Shown here piece by piece: positions 29,952 to 39,204 of a stretch of DNA of 63,290 bases (position 1 is its first letter; each line of letters opens with the position of its first letter). The translations under genes and the position numbers were made by a program. The notes beneath the pieces are model-generated. The model worked only from the letters and a program-made list of their open reading frames with translations, was not told where the DNA came from and did no database searches. This DNA comes from Chloroflexota bacterium. Its GTDB lineage: Bacteria; Chloroflexota; Dehalococcoidia; Dehalococcoidales; UBA5760. The stretch covers positions 1-63,290 of the forward strand of contig JADFUW010000027.1 in assembly GCA_015222205.1 (NCBI GenBank). The letters run 5' to 3'.

Positions 29952-31286
29952 ATGAGCGAAAAGGAAAAAGCAAAAGAGTATGTCCTCAAAACAGTCAAGG
30001 ATAGGGATGTCAAGTTAGTAAGTCTCTGGTTCACAGATATTCTAGGCTTTCTTAAGAGTTTTGACATTGCCCCCCGCGGGTTGGAAGGGGCTTTGGCTGA
30101 CGGGATAGGATTTGACGGCTCCTCTGTTGAGGGGTTTGCCAGGGTTGATGAGAGCGATATGATAGCCCTGCCCGACCCGGCTACTTTTCAGGTCCTGCCC
30201 TGGAGCCAAACGGAATATCCGGTAGCTAGAATGTTCTGTGATATTGTAAGACCCGGCGGAAAGCCCTTTGAGGGTGACCCCCGCTATGTATTAAAGAGAA
30301 ACCTCGGGAGAGCATCTGACCTGGGTTATACCTTCAATGTAGGCCCGGAACTGGAGTACTTCTATTTTCAGAACCCAGAGGGGACCCACATTCTGGATGA
30401 AGGTGGTTATTTTGATTTGACGCCTCCTGATATAGCCAGTGGTTTAAGACTGGAGACGGTACTTATCCTGGAGCAGATGGGTATTGGCATTGAGACCAGT
30501 CATCATGAGGTGGCTACGAGCCAGCATGAGATAGACCCGCTTTATACCGATGCCCTGACCATGGCTGAGAGCGTCATGACCTGCCGATTGGTTATTAAAG
30601 AGGTGGCTCAGAGACACGGTGTCTACGCAACTTTTATGCCTAAGCCTATCTTCGGTGTCAACGGTAGTGGTATGCATGTGCACCAGTCATTGTTTCAAGG
30701 TAACAGGAATGCCTTTTTTGATAAGAATGACCCATACTATCTATCAAAAGTAGCTAGACACTACACTGCTGGTCTATTGAAGCATGCTCCTGAGATTACC
30801 TCGGTGGTTAGCCAGTGGCTCAATTCCTATAAGCGGTTGGTTCCCGGCTATGAGGCGCCGGTATATATCTCCTGGGCAAGAAGAAACCGGTCAGATATGA
30901 TTAGGGTTCCTGAGTATCAATTAGGGAGGGAAAAGGCGACCAGGGTTGAATTTAGGGTTCCTGACCCGGCCTGCAATCCTTACCTGGCTTTCAGTGTAAT
31001 GCTAGCCGCTGGTCTGGAGGGCATTGAGCAGAAGTATGAACTGGCTGACCCTGTTGAGGAAAATGTTTTTGAGATGAGCAGTGAGGAGAAGGAGCAAAGG
31101 GGAATAGGTACTTTGCCCATGAACCTGTCTGACGCGATAAGTGTAACCGAAAAAAGTGAGCTGGTAAGAAAAGTCCTTGGCGACCATGTCTTTGATAGCT
31201 TTATCAGAAATAAGAAGATTGAGTGGGAGCAGTACCGTAGTCAGGTAACGGAATATGAACTAAAAAGATACTTACCTATTCTCTAA
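29952..31286 (+). CDS. glnA: Type I glutamine synthetase
   Basis: FTDILGFLKSFDI, DGIGFDGSSVEGF, GVNGSGMHVHQSL, RVPEYQLGREKATRVEFRVPDPACNPYLAF. Confidence 0.96.
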   Translation: MSEKEKAKEYVLKTVKDRDVKLVSLWFTDILGFLKSFDIAPRGLEGALADGIGFDGSSVEGFARVDESDMIALPDPATFQVLPWSQTEYPVARMFCDIVRPGGKPFEGDPRYVLKRNLGRASDLGYTFNVGPELEYFYFQNPEGTHILDEGGYFDLTPPDIASGLRLETVLILEQMGIGIETSHHEVATSQHEIDPLYTDALTMAESVMTCRLVIKEVAQRHGVYATFMPKPIFGVNGSGMHVHQSLFQGNRNAFFDKNDPYYLSKVARHYTAGLLKHAPEITSVVSQWLNSYKRLVPGYEAPVYISWARRNRSDMIRVPEYQLGREKATRVEFRVPDPACNPYLAFSVMLAAGLEGIEQKYELADPVEENVFEMSSEEKEQRGIGTLPMNLSDAISVTEKSELVRKVLGDHVFDSFIRNKKIEWEQYRSQVTEYELKRYLPIL

Positions 31287-31318
31287 TTCTCTAACAGGGT
31301 GCTAGCTTACGAAAGACT

Positions 31319-32791
31319 ATGAACTTTGAGACTATTATCGGACTAGAGGTGCATGCCCAGCTACTTACTAAGAGCAAGATGTTCTGTCGCTGCAATGCTG
31401 ATTATGCTGATACTCCACCTAATACCTGTGTCTGTCCGGTGTGCCTGGGGATGCCTGGCGTCCTGCCTGTCATCAATCAGCAGGCGGTGGACTATACAGT
31501 AATGACTGCCCTGGCACTAAACTGCACTATCCCTGGTTACACTAAGTTTGACCGTAAGAACTATCCCTATCCTGATTTGATGAAAGGCTACCAGATTTCG
31601 CAGTATGATGCCCCCCTGGGGCAAAGGGGTTGGTTAATTATTGAGGTTAGTGGTAACAAGAAGAGGGCAGGCATAACTCGTGTTCACCTAGAAGAAGATG
31701 TTGCCAAGCTGGTACATCGTGTCTCTCCGGATGGGAAACCCTATAGTCTGGTGGATGTCAATCGTTCTGGGGTGCCGCTAATGGAGGTTGTGGGTGAGCC
31801 GGACCTGAGTTCCTCTGAAGAAGCCAGGCAATACCTGATAAAGCTACGTAGCATACTTCAATATCTGGGTGTATCTACGGGGAATATGGAAGAGGGGAGC
31901 TTTCGGTGTGATGCCAATATCAGTATTCGTCCTGAGGGTAGCACAGAGCCTCTAGCTAAGGTCGAGGTCAAGAATATGAACAGCTTCAGGGCGGTCTACT
32001 GTGCCTTGGAGTATGAAGCCAGGCGACAGAGAAAGGCAGCTAGCGAGGGCAAAAAACTTGTTCAGGAGACCAGGGGGTGGGTAGAGGAAGGGGGGAAGAC
32101 GGTTTCTATGCGAAGCAAAGAGTATGCCCACGATTACCGCTACTTCCCTGAGCCAGACCTGCCCCCACTAATTCTAAGCCATGAGCGGGTGGAGGCAATA
32201 AGGTCAAGGCTTCCCGAGTTACCCGATGCTAGGCGCCAACGATTCATAGCTGAATATGGCCTCCCGGACTATGATGCCAGCCTGCTTACCAGCTCCCGGG
32301 AAATGGCTGACTATTTTGAAGACTGTTTGAAGGCTGAAGAGCATCAGAAGCTGCTGTCGGCTAAGGGGACTAAGGAGGTGAGTAATTGGCTTCTGGGTGA
32401 GGTTAGCCGTATAATAAACGCTACGGGTAGCAATATAGGTGAGTTCAGAGGAAGAGTTAGTCCTGAGCAGCTTTGTGAACTAATATCATGCTCTCACAGT
32501 AGTATTAATACTGCCACGGCTAAATCTGTGCTTGAGGAGATGTTTAATACTGGGAAAGATGCTGCTGATATTGTTACCCGGCAGGGGCTTAACCAGATAA
32601 GTGATAGTCATGAGCTTGCAAAAACAGTCATTGAAGTGATAGGCTCTAATGCTCAGGCCGTGGCTGATTATAAGGCAGGCAAAGCACAGTCTCTTAAGTT
32701 TCTCCTCGGACAGGTAATGAAGGCAACCCAGGGGCGTGCCAATCCGCAGGTAGTAAACGAATTATTAAAGCGAAAGCTTGAGGAAGAATAG
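31319..32791 (+). CDS. gatB: Aspartyl/glutamyl-tRNA amidotransferase subunit B
   Basis: ETIIGLEVHAQLLTKSKMFC, KNYPYPDLMKGYQISQYD, HLEEDVAKLVH, DVNRSGVPLMEVV. Confidence 0.97.
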   Translation: MNFETIIGLEVHAQLLTKSKMFCRCNADYADTPPNTCVCPVCLGMPGVLPVINQQAVDYTVMTALALNCTIPGYTKFDRKNYPYPDLMKGYQISQYDAPLGQRGWLIIEVSGNKKRAGITRVHLEEDVAKLVHRVSPDGKPYSLVDVNRSGVPLMEVVGEPDLSSSEEARQYLIKLRSILQYLGVSTGNMEEGSFRCDANISIRPEGSTEPLAKVEVKNMNSFRAVYCALEYEARRQRKAASEGKKLVQETRGWVEEGGKTVSMRSKEYAHDYRYFPEPDLPPLILSHERVEAIRSRLPELPDARRQRFIAEYGLPDYDASLLTSSREMADYFEDCLKAEEHQKLLSAKGTKEVSNWLLGEVSRIINATGSNIGEFRGRVSPEQLCELISCSHSSINTATAKSVLEEMFNTGKDAADIVTRQGLNQISDSHELAKTVIEVIGSNAQAVADYKAGKAQSLKFLLGQVMKATQGRANPQVVNELLKRKLEEE

Positions 32792-33016
32792 ATGCAAACC
32801 AATCTTAATATAGCCCAGATTATATTATCTATAGCCTTGATACTGATTATTTTATTTCAGGTTAGAGGTGGTGGACTGGGGGGTATCTTTGGTCAGCAGA
32901 GTAGCGTCTATCGGACTAGGCGAGGTGTGGAGCAGATATTGTTTCGACTTACCATCGTCTTTGTGGTTACATTTCTGGTGATCGCGGTGCTGACGCTTAA
33001 GTTGGGCATAGCATGA
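32792..33016 (+). CDS. secG: Preprotein translocase subunit SecG
   Basis: Two TM segments flanking QVRGGGLGGIFGQQSSVYRTRRGVE. Confidence 0.93.
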   Translation: MQTNLNIAQIILSIALILIILFQVRGGGLGGIFGQQSSVYRTRRGVEQILFRLTIVFVVTFLVIAVLTLKLGIA

Positions 33017-33111
33017 CTAAATAGAGTATACTCCCCTCCAGCCCTAGTCTGAGTGTTTTTTATTGATAGATTATCTTGTGGCTGGCCGGCATGGTCTTTG
33101 GAGGGTAACTT

Positions 33112-33456
33112 CTGGAAGCGATAGAAGTAGCGCGTCGGGTAATAGAGGCTGCTAGTAATAAAAAGGCTACCGATATTGTGTTGCTGGATACTCGGCAGGT
33201 GTGCAGCTTTACCGATTACTTTGTAATGTGCAGTGGTGACAGCCGCCAGCAGATTGAGGCTATTCGTGATGAAGTTAGCCGGGCATTAAAGAAGGAAGGC
33301 GTTTTACCTCACCACTGTGAAGGTACCGTAGACTCAGGATGGCTGCTTATTGATTTTAACGATGTTATCGTGCACATCTTTACCCCCCCCGAGCGGGAAC
33401 GATACCACTTAGACAGGCTATGGAATGAGGCTGCCCTAGTAGTCAGAATCCAGTAA
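33112..33456 (+). CDS. rsfS: Ribosomal silencing factor RsfS; predicted CTG start
   Basis: TDYFVMCSGDSRQQIEAIRDEV, WLLIDFNDVIVHIF; LEAIEVARRVIEAASNKKATDIVLLDTRQ requires extension upstream to CTG 33112; GGAGGG 6 nt before it. Confidence 0.88.
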   Translation: MEAIEVARRVIEAASNKKATDIVLLDTRQVCSFTDYFVMCSGDSRQQIEAIRDEVSRALKKEGVLPHHCEGTVDSGWLLIDFNDVIVHIFTPPERERYHLDRLWNEAALVVRIQ

Positions 33457-33479
33457 CCCGGTGCTAATCTATATGGGTT

Positions 33480-33896
33480 TTAAGCGAAAATTTCAGCTTC
33501 GTTAAAGAAGAGTCTAATTTCCTCGGTGGCCGTTTCTGTCGAATCAGAGCCGTGAACACTGTTGTGTTCGATATCTAGGCCAAAGTCACCCCTGATGGTT
33601 CCGGCTTCCGCTTTAGACGGGTCGGTCGGTCCCATTGTTTTTCTAATTAACTCCACTGCCTTATCACCCTCAAAGACCAGGGCGATTATCGGTGCCGAGG
33701 TGATGTAACCTACTAAACTTTCAAAGAAGGGTTTATCTTTGTGGACAGCGTAGTGGCGTTGGGCTAAGGTTTTATCCAGGTGGAGCATCTTTGCTGCTAC
33801 CAACTTGAGTCCTGTTTTCTCCAATCGGCTGATGATAGCGCCCGCCAGACCTCTCTCTAAAGCATCGGGCTTGATAAGTACTAGAGACCTTTGCAT
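33480..33896 (-). CDS. ndk: Nucleoside diphosphate kinase
   Basis: RSLVLIKPDALERGLAG, NSVHGSDSTETATEEIRLFF. Confidence 0.97.
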   Translation of the reverse strand: MQRSLVLIKPDALERGLAGAIISRLEKTGLKLVAAKMLHLDKTLAQRHYAVHKDKPFFESLVGYITSAPIIALVFEGDKAVELIRKTMGPTDPSKAEAGTIRGDFGLDIEHNSVHGSDSTETATEEIRLFFNEAEIFA

Positions 33897-33931
33897 TTTA
33901 TCTATTTAGCTCCTTTAATTATACTTACTAT

Positions 33932-34564
33932 CTATGAAAGGTTGACCAGACCCTCTAAATCAGCTGCTGTTACCCTCTCCAGGGTATCAACCACCAGGTT
34001 AGCCTCAGCCAGGCTTATCTCAGGGTTAGTATTGGTAACGGCTAGGCAGTGCATGCCAGCCCTCTTGGCAGCTCTAACGCCGGCAATAGCATCCTCAATG
34101 ACGACGCAGTTTTGGGGCTTAATCCCCAGTTTCTCTGCCGCCAGCAGAAAGCCTTGGGGACTTGGTTTACCCTCTGTGACCTCTCTACCAGAGATGACAA
34201 CCTGGAAGCAGTTTTCTATATCTAGTTCCCTGGTGACCAATTGGATATTTGCTATGGGGGCTGATGAAGTCAGTGCCACAGAAAAGCCATACTCTTTAAG
34301 TGATTTTAGCAGTTTTACTGCCCCCGGTAGTGGCTTTACGCTATTTTTAACGCTCTGGCGGAAGTTCTCCTCTTTCTCAGTGGCAATGGCTTCTATTTCA
34401 GCAGGCGAAGTGTCTTTTCCCAGTGTCTTTCTGATTATAGTGTCATTCCTCTGGCCAAAATTGCGCCTGAAGTCAGCCTCGGTAAAGTCTATACCCTGTT
34501 TACGAAAGACCCCTTGCCAGGCTTTGAAGTGATAAGGAGCGGTGTCAGCGATTACCCCGTCCAT
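33932..34564 (-). CDS. HAD-superfamily hydrolase, beta-phosphoglucomutase-like
   Basis: MDGVIADTAPYHFKAW, GKPSPQGFLLAAEKLG, VIEDAIAGVRAAKRAGM; ORF begins at ATG but DxD motif may start further upstream. Confidence 0.88.
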   Translation of the reverse strand: MDGVIADTAPYHFKAWQGVFRKQGIDFTEADFRRNFGQRNDTIIRKTLGKDTSPAEIEAIATEKEENFRQSVKNSVKPLPGAVKLLKSLKEYGFSVALTSSAPIANIQLVTRELDIENCFQVVISGREVTEGKPSPQGFLLAAEKLGIKPQNCVVIEDAIAGVRAAKRAGMHCLAVTNTNPEISLAEANLVVDTLERVTAADLEGLVNLS

Positions 34565-34580
34565 ATCCCAGATTACCGCC

Positions 34581-35042
34581 TTATTGGGTATTACTATTGG
34601 GCTTACCTCCTTCGCTACTAAAAATTATCGTTTTTGAACTGATGTATTGTGTTGCTTTAGCCTCAGTTATTACGGTGCCGTCCCTAAAGGTTAGCCTGGC
34701 TTCAGTCTCGGCAAATCTTCGCTCCTTTCTGGTCACCCAGGCGGTGATAATAAGTGGTTGGCCTATTAAGGCTGGCCGCTTGAGCTTGATTTCCATAGTG
34801 GCGGTGACACCGGCTACCTCCTCGTAGTAGGCGGCGTAAGCCATAGCCTCATCAAGGAGGGTGGTTAGAATGCCGCCATGGATAATTCCTTTCCATCCCT
34901 GGTGTAGCTCAGTCGGCGTAAATTCAGATTTGACTACCTTGCCATCCCAATCAAATTTTAATTTCAGACCGCAAGGGTTATTCTGCCCGCAGCCAAAACA
35001 GAGGTCGCTGGCGGCAACTGATATTTCTTTCCCAGTTTCCAT
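34581..35042 (-). CDS. PaaI-like hotdog thioesterase
   Basis: CFGCGQNNPCGLKLKF, GIIHGGILTTLLDEAMAYAAY. Confidence 0.88.
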   Translation of the reverse strand: METGKEISVAASDLCFGCGQNNPCGLKLKFDWDGKVVKSEFTPTELHQGWKGIIHGGILTTLLDEAMAYAAYYEEVAGVTATMEIKLKRPALIGQPLIITAWVTRKERRFAETEARLTFRDGTVITEAKATQYISSKTIIFSSEGGKPNSNTQ

Positions 35043-35062
35043 TTTGAACTTCCATTCTATCG

Positions 35063-35743
35063 TTATCGGTGCTTCGGTTGGGTAATGTTTGGTCGTCTGA
35101 GGTATATCGGATGCAGGGTAGCCGGATTATCATAGTTACCGGCTTCCAGTTGCTTTTGCCCCAGCTCAGCCAGGAAGCCAGCCCGCCGCAATCGGGCTGC
35201 TGGTGATAATACTACTGCTTTTCTCTTAAGCTTATCTCTTAGTTGGGCAGAGGTTGAGGTGGTGAGTTCGCCGCAAAATATAGTCTTGGTGGTTATCTGC
35301 AAGCATAGAGCGTCAACAGTAGTTATATGTTCGCCGGTAATCTGCTGCCACTTATTTTGCTTCATCTGATATGTAGCCGTGGCAATCTCGCCTCTACCGG
35401 CATTAAATATCGGGCAGACAGGTAAATTAGTTTCCGCATGCTGGTAGGCTTCTGCTTCCAGGGTGCTGATACCCACTACAGGGATACCCAGGCTAAAAGC
35501 CAGTCCTTTAGCCGTGCTGATGCCAACTCGTAAGCCGTTGAAGCTTCCTGGTCCCTTGGCTACGATAATGCCGTTTAAGGACTGAAGACTTAACCTACTT
35601 TGCCCCAGGAGGCTAGTCAGGTGAGGTAGTAGCTCGGTAGAGTGGTTTTGTCCACAGCTCCAGGTTAGTTCGGCTATTACTTCGCTCTCTTGGACAAGAG
35701 CCAGGCTAGCCGTATTGGTTGAAGTGTCTATTGCCAGTTGCAT
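35063..35743 (-). CDS. tsaB: tRNA t6A biosynthesis protein TsaB
   Basis: LAIDTSTNTASLALV, GPGSFNGLRVGISTAKGLAF. Confidence 0.93.
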   Translation of the reverse strand: MQLAIDTSTNTASLALVQESEVIAELTWSCGQNHSTELLPHLTSLLGQSRLSLQSLNGIIVAKGPGSFNGLRVGISTAKGLAFSLGIPVVGISTLEAEAYQHAETNLPVCPIFNAGRGEIATATYQMKQNKWQQITGEHITTVDALCLQITTKTIFCGELTTSTSAQLRDKLKRKAVVLSPAARLRRAGFLAELGQKQLEAGNYDNPATLHPIYLRRPNITQPKHR

Positions 35744-35755
35744 CAGCTGCTCTTT

Positions 35756-36241
35756 CTATGAGTTTAGTGGTAGTTGTTTCAGTTGCATTAGTAATTCTTG
35801 GTAGCGCCTGCCACTGGGTTTGAAGTGGAAACCACGTTTGGTGTCATCCAGATAGCCTATTTCAATCAGCAGGTGCTCTGGTGGTAGTAGCTGTAGACCC
35901 TTCTCTGCCCATTCTACGACACAAACACCGTTACCGTACAGATAGTCATCCAAACCCAGGTCCTCAATCTCCTCTACACGCTCAAGCCGAAAGAGGTCTA
36001 TATGATAGAGGGGTAATCTGCCATAAAGCTCTCTCATTATAACAAAGGAGGGACTTAGCGCATAATCTTTGATATTTAGCCCCCAGGCAATACCCTGGGT
36101 GAGGCAGGTCTTCCCCGTTCCCAGGTTGCCGACTAAGAGAAAAACATCGCCGGCCTGAGCTAGCTCGCCAATACGGACGCCAATTTTTTGAGTCTCTTGT
36201 GGGCTAGGGCTTATTAAATCAAGGTGGTTTTTTTCGTACAT
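35756..36241 (-). CDS. tsaE: tRNA t6A biosynthesis ATPase TsaE
   Basis: LVGNLGTGKTCLTQGIAWGL, YHIDLFRL, VVEWAEKG. Confidence 0.94.
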   Translation of the reverse strand: MYEKNHLDLISPSPQETQKIGVRIGELAQAGDVFLLVGNLGTGKTCLTQGIAWGLNIKDYALSPSFVIMRELYGRLPLYHIDLFRLERVEEIEDLGLDDYLYGNGVCVVEWAEKGLQLLPPEHLLIEIGYLDDTKRGFHFKPSGRRYQELLMQLKQLPLNS

Positions 36242-36293
36242 TACTTTCAGCCTTTTGGAAACCTGAGTTTTAATGAAATGCTTCCGGTCTCTT

Positions 36294-37331
36294 TCAAGAG
36301 GTTTGCCCTTTAGTAAAATGTTCCCAGCCTTGCCTGGGGAGCTTAAAAGGATTTCCCTGATGGTCGACCAGGGTTATCTTGCTTTCTTTGCCTACTATCT
36401 CACCGATTACTGTTATCGGGCACGGGGCTATCATTTTTATCCTGTCGATAATCTCGGCGCTTCCAGTAAACAGCAGTTCGTAGTCCTCTCCCCCTGATAG
36501 TGCCAGCTCCAGCGCCCTACCTCCGAAGTTAGCCCTGACATCAGGGTGGATGGGCACACAGTCAACATCTATTCGGGCACCAAGCTGGCTGGACTGGCAG
36601 ATGTGTTTCAGGTCTGAGGCCAGCCCATCACTAATATCTATCGCTGCCTTGACCCCGTGGTCTAAGAATAGCTGCCCTTCAGCTATCCGGGGGTAAGGGT
36701 GCAGAAAAGCCTGTTTAAGATGAGCGGTAGCTTCGGCATCAAATTGAAGCTTCCGTGTAAGCATCTCCCAGCCGGCACTAGCGGCGCCTAAATAACCGGT
36801 AACGGCTATTTTATCGCCGGCTCTGGCTCCGGAGCGAGTTAGAATGTTTTCATACTGACTTCGGGGGCTGCTTTGACTTCGGGCACTGCCTAGAACCGTG
36901 ATGTTAATCACAACCTGTGGTGCCCGGCTGGTATCGCCGCCGACTATAGCCACCCCGAACTGCTGCGCCAGCTCAATCATCCCCTGGTACAGGCTGGTAA
37001 CGCTGTCAACTTCAGTATCGTTGGGTAAGGCTAGTGATATTACAGCATATTGGGGCACGCCGCCCATGGCGGCAATATCACTTAAATTTATGGCCAGTGC
37101 TTTCCAGCCCAGCTCCTTCCAGGGGGTGATATCCAGAGAAAAGTGGACATCCTGAATGAAGGAGTCAACCGTAACCAGTTGAGTTAAGGACTTGCTGTGC
37201 CAGGCGGCGGCATCATCACCAATACCAATTATGAGTTGTTGCCAGGCAGGGATTTCTTTGTCCTGAGCCTGATAAGCCATTTCAGCCAGGAGGTCAATCA
37301 GTCCAAATTCGCCCAGCTCCGAGACCTTCAT
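36294..37331 (-). CDS. thiL: Thiamine-monophosphate kinase
   Basis: GIGDDAAAW, NLSDIAAMGGVPQYAV, VGGDTSRAPQVVINITVLG, DISDGLASDL. Confidence 0.94.
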   Translation of the reverse strand: MKVSELGEFGLIDLLAEMAYQAQDKEIPAWQQLIIGIGDDAAAWHSKSLTQLVTVDSFIQDVHFSLDITPWKELGWKALAINLSDIAAMGGVPQYAVISLALPNDTEVDSVTSLYQGMIELAQQFGVAIVGGDTSRAPQVVINITVLGSARSQSSPRSQYENILTRSGARAGDKIAVTGYLGAASAGWEMLTRKLQFDAEATAHLKQAFLHPYPRIAEGQLFLDHGVKAAIDISDGLASDLKHICQSSQLGARIDVDCVPIHPDVRANFGGRALELALSGGEDYELLFTGSAEIIDRIKMIAPCPITVIGEIVGKESKITLVDHQGNPFKLPRQGWEHFTKGQTS

Positions 37332-37472
37332 GGCTAAAATTATAGCACGCCTATAGCTGGGTCACAACCAACCCCCTAATCTGTTAATAAAGGGCATTTA
37401 TCAAGGGGTATTTAAGAAGGACGAAATAGGGACTGGAAAGCCCTCTAGCCATATTGGCTAAAAGCTGTTATA

Positions 37473-38219
37473 TTGTTTAGCAGGATGCGTTACGCTATTA
37501 TTGCTGATATTCATGCTAATCTAGCTGCTTTTGCAGCCGTACTGACTGACATTAAGCACCGGGGAGGGGTGGAGGAGGTATGGTGTCTGGGAGATGTTGT
37601 CGGCTATGGCCCGGACCCTCACCAGTGTATTGAGCTTTTGTGTCAGTGTAATCATATCTGTATTGCTGGAAATCATGATTGGGCAGCCGTAGGCAAGGTT
37701 AATCTCTCTGAATTTAATCCCGATGCTGCAGCTGCTTGCCGCTGGACAGCCGAGCAGTTACGCTCGGAGGACAGGGGGTATCTGAAGAACTTGCCACTGG
37801 TTATTGAGAAGGAGGATTTTACTTTAGTGCATGGCAGCCCGAGGGAGCCTGTCTGGGAGTATCTGCTGTCAGTCAGCACGGCTAAGGAAAACTTTACCTA
37901 CTTTAGGTCGTCATATTGTCTGGTAGGTCATTCTCATGTGCCTTCAATATTCAAATATACTGAAACTGGGGCTTGTTCCTTTAGCCCGTTCTCAGCTAGT
38001 GTTGGGCTTGCCCTGGGTAAGAGCCGGCTAATTATTAATCCCGGTGCTGTCGGGCAGCCACGGGACGGTGACCCCAGGGCTAGTTATGCTATTTTTGATA
38101 GTGAGACCAGGATGGTTCGGCTCTATCGGGTTCCTTATGATATTAATGCCACTCAGCTTAAAATGGTAAAGCATAACCTGCCGGTGAGCCTGATGTCGCG
38201 CCTGAGCCATGGTGTGTGA
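37473..38219 (+). CDS. Metallophosphoesterase
   Basis: YAIIADIHANLAAFAAVL, LGDVVGYGPDP, GNHDWAAVG, LVGHSHVP. Confidence 0.92.
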   Translation: MFSRMRYAIIADIHANLAAFAAVLTDIKHRGGVEEVWCLGDVVGYGPDPHQCIELLCQCNHICIAGNHDWAAVGKVNLSEFNPDAAAACRWTAEQLRSEDRGYLKNLPLVIEKEDFTLVHGSPREPVWEYLLSVSTAKENFTYFRSSYCLVGHSHVPSIFKYTETGACSFSPFSASVGLALGKSRLIINPGAVGQPRDGDPRASYAIFDSETRMVRLYRVPYDINATQLKMVKHNLPVSLMSRLSHGV

Positions 38220-38318
38220 CCGACCCAAGCAAAGCCCTATCTCCCGTATGATTATTATCTACTTAGCTACTTTGGGAGGGGTTGAGGTAACAGAGAGGCA
38301 GCCTGCGGGAGGTGTTAC

Positions 38319-39203
38319 CTGAAGGCAGAATCACTTTTAACTCAGACCAAGCGGCTACTACGCCGTTTTGACCTCCGGGCGAGAAAAGGACTGGGGCAGC
38401 ACTTCCTCATTGATGAGGAGGTGCTTAAGCTGGTCGCTTCGTCTGCCGAGCTAATTCCCAGCGACATTGTTATAGAAGTAGGCTCTGGTCTTGGGGTATT
38501 AACCAGAGAGCTGGCTAGGCAGGCAGGCAGGCTTTTTGCCGTTGAACTGGACAGCAAATTAGCCGCCATTTTGAAAAAGAATCTGGCTTCTTTTAGCAAT
38601 GTTACCGTGATTAATGAGGATATTCTTAAGATTGACCCCGAAGCCGTGCTCCACGAAGAGCAGATGACATTCCCCACACCAGTTAGTAGCCCCTTTAGTT
38701 ATAAGATAGTAGCTAACCTTCCCTACTATATTACCTCTCCCGTTCTTCGTCATTTTTTAGAAGCCTCACTCAAGCCCCGGCTTATGGTAGTAATGGTGCA
38801 GAAGGAGGTCGCTGAGGCTATTGTGGCCGGTTCCGGTCAGATGAGTGTGCTGAGTGTTAGTGTGCAGTTTTATGGTCAGCCGGAAATAATTAGCTATGTG
38901 CCGGCGCGGTGCTTTTATCCGGCACCGGAGGTTGACTCGGCTATATTAAGGGTGATGGTGTATTCCAAACCAGCCGTAGATGTAAGCGAAGAAGACTTCT
39001 TTAGGCTGGTAAGGGCTGGTTTTACCGCCTCCCGTAAGCAGCTCTGTAACTCTTTAAGTCAGGGTCTTAAGCTACCCAAGGCTGAGGTCTTATCAATATT
39101 GGAACAGGCAGGGATAGTGCCCAAGCGCCGGGCGGAGACACTTACCCTTGAGGAGTGGGCAAACTTATGGCGGGTATTTACCCAGCTAGAGGAAGGGAGA
39201 TAG
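38319..39203 (+). CDS. rsmA: 16S rRNA adenine dimethyltransferase (KsgA); predicted CTG start
   Basis: RARKGLGQHFLIDEEVL precedes the ORF-track start; VEVGSGLGVLTRELA-type motif, VANLPYYITSPVLRHFL; GGGAGG 6 nt upstream of CTG 38319. Confidence 0.9.
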   Translation: MKAESLLTQTKRLLRRFDLRARKGLGQHFLIDEEVLKLVASSAELIPSDIVIEVGSGLGVLTRELARQAGRLFAVELDSKLAAILKKNLASFSNVTVINEDILKIDPEAVLHEEQMTFPTPVSSPFSYKIVANLPYYITSPVLRHFLEASLKPRLMVVMVQKEVAEAIVAGSGQMSVLSVSVQFYGQPEIISYVPARCFYPAPEVDSAILRVMVYSKPAVDVSEEDFFRLVRAGFTASRKQLCNSLSQGLKLPKAEVLSILEQAGIVPKRRAETLTLEEWANLWRVFTQLEEGR

Positions 39204-39204
39204 C

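Noticed and set aside
37446-37460. TAGCCA-TAT-TGGCTA palindrome before the metallophosphoesterase gene
   Set aside because: Short, isolated, with no supporting promoter geometry; likely chance
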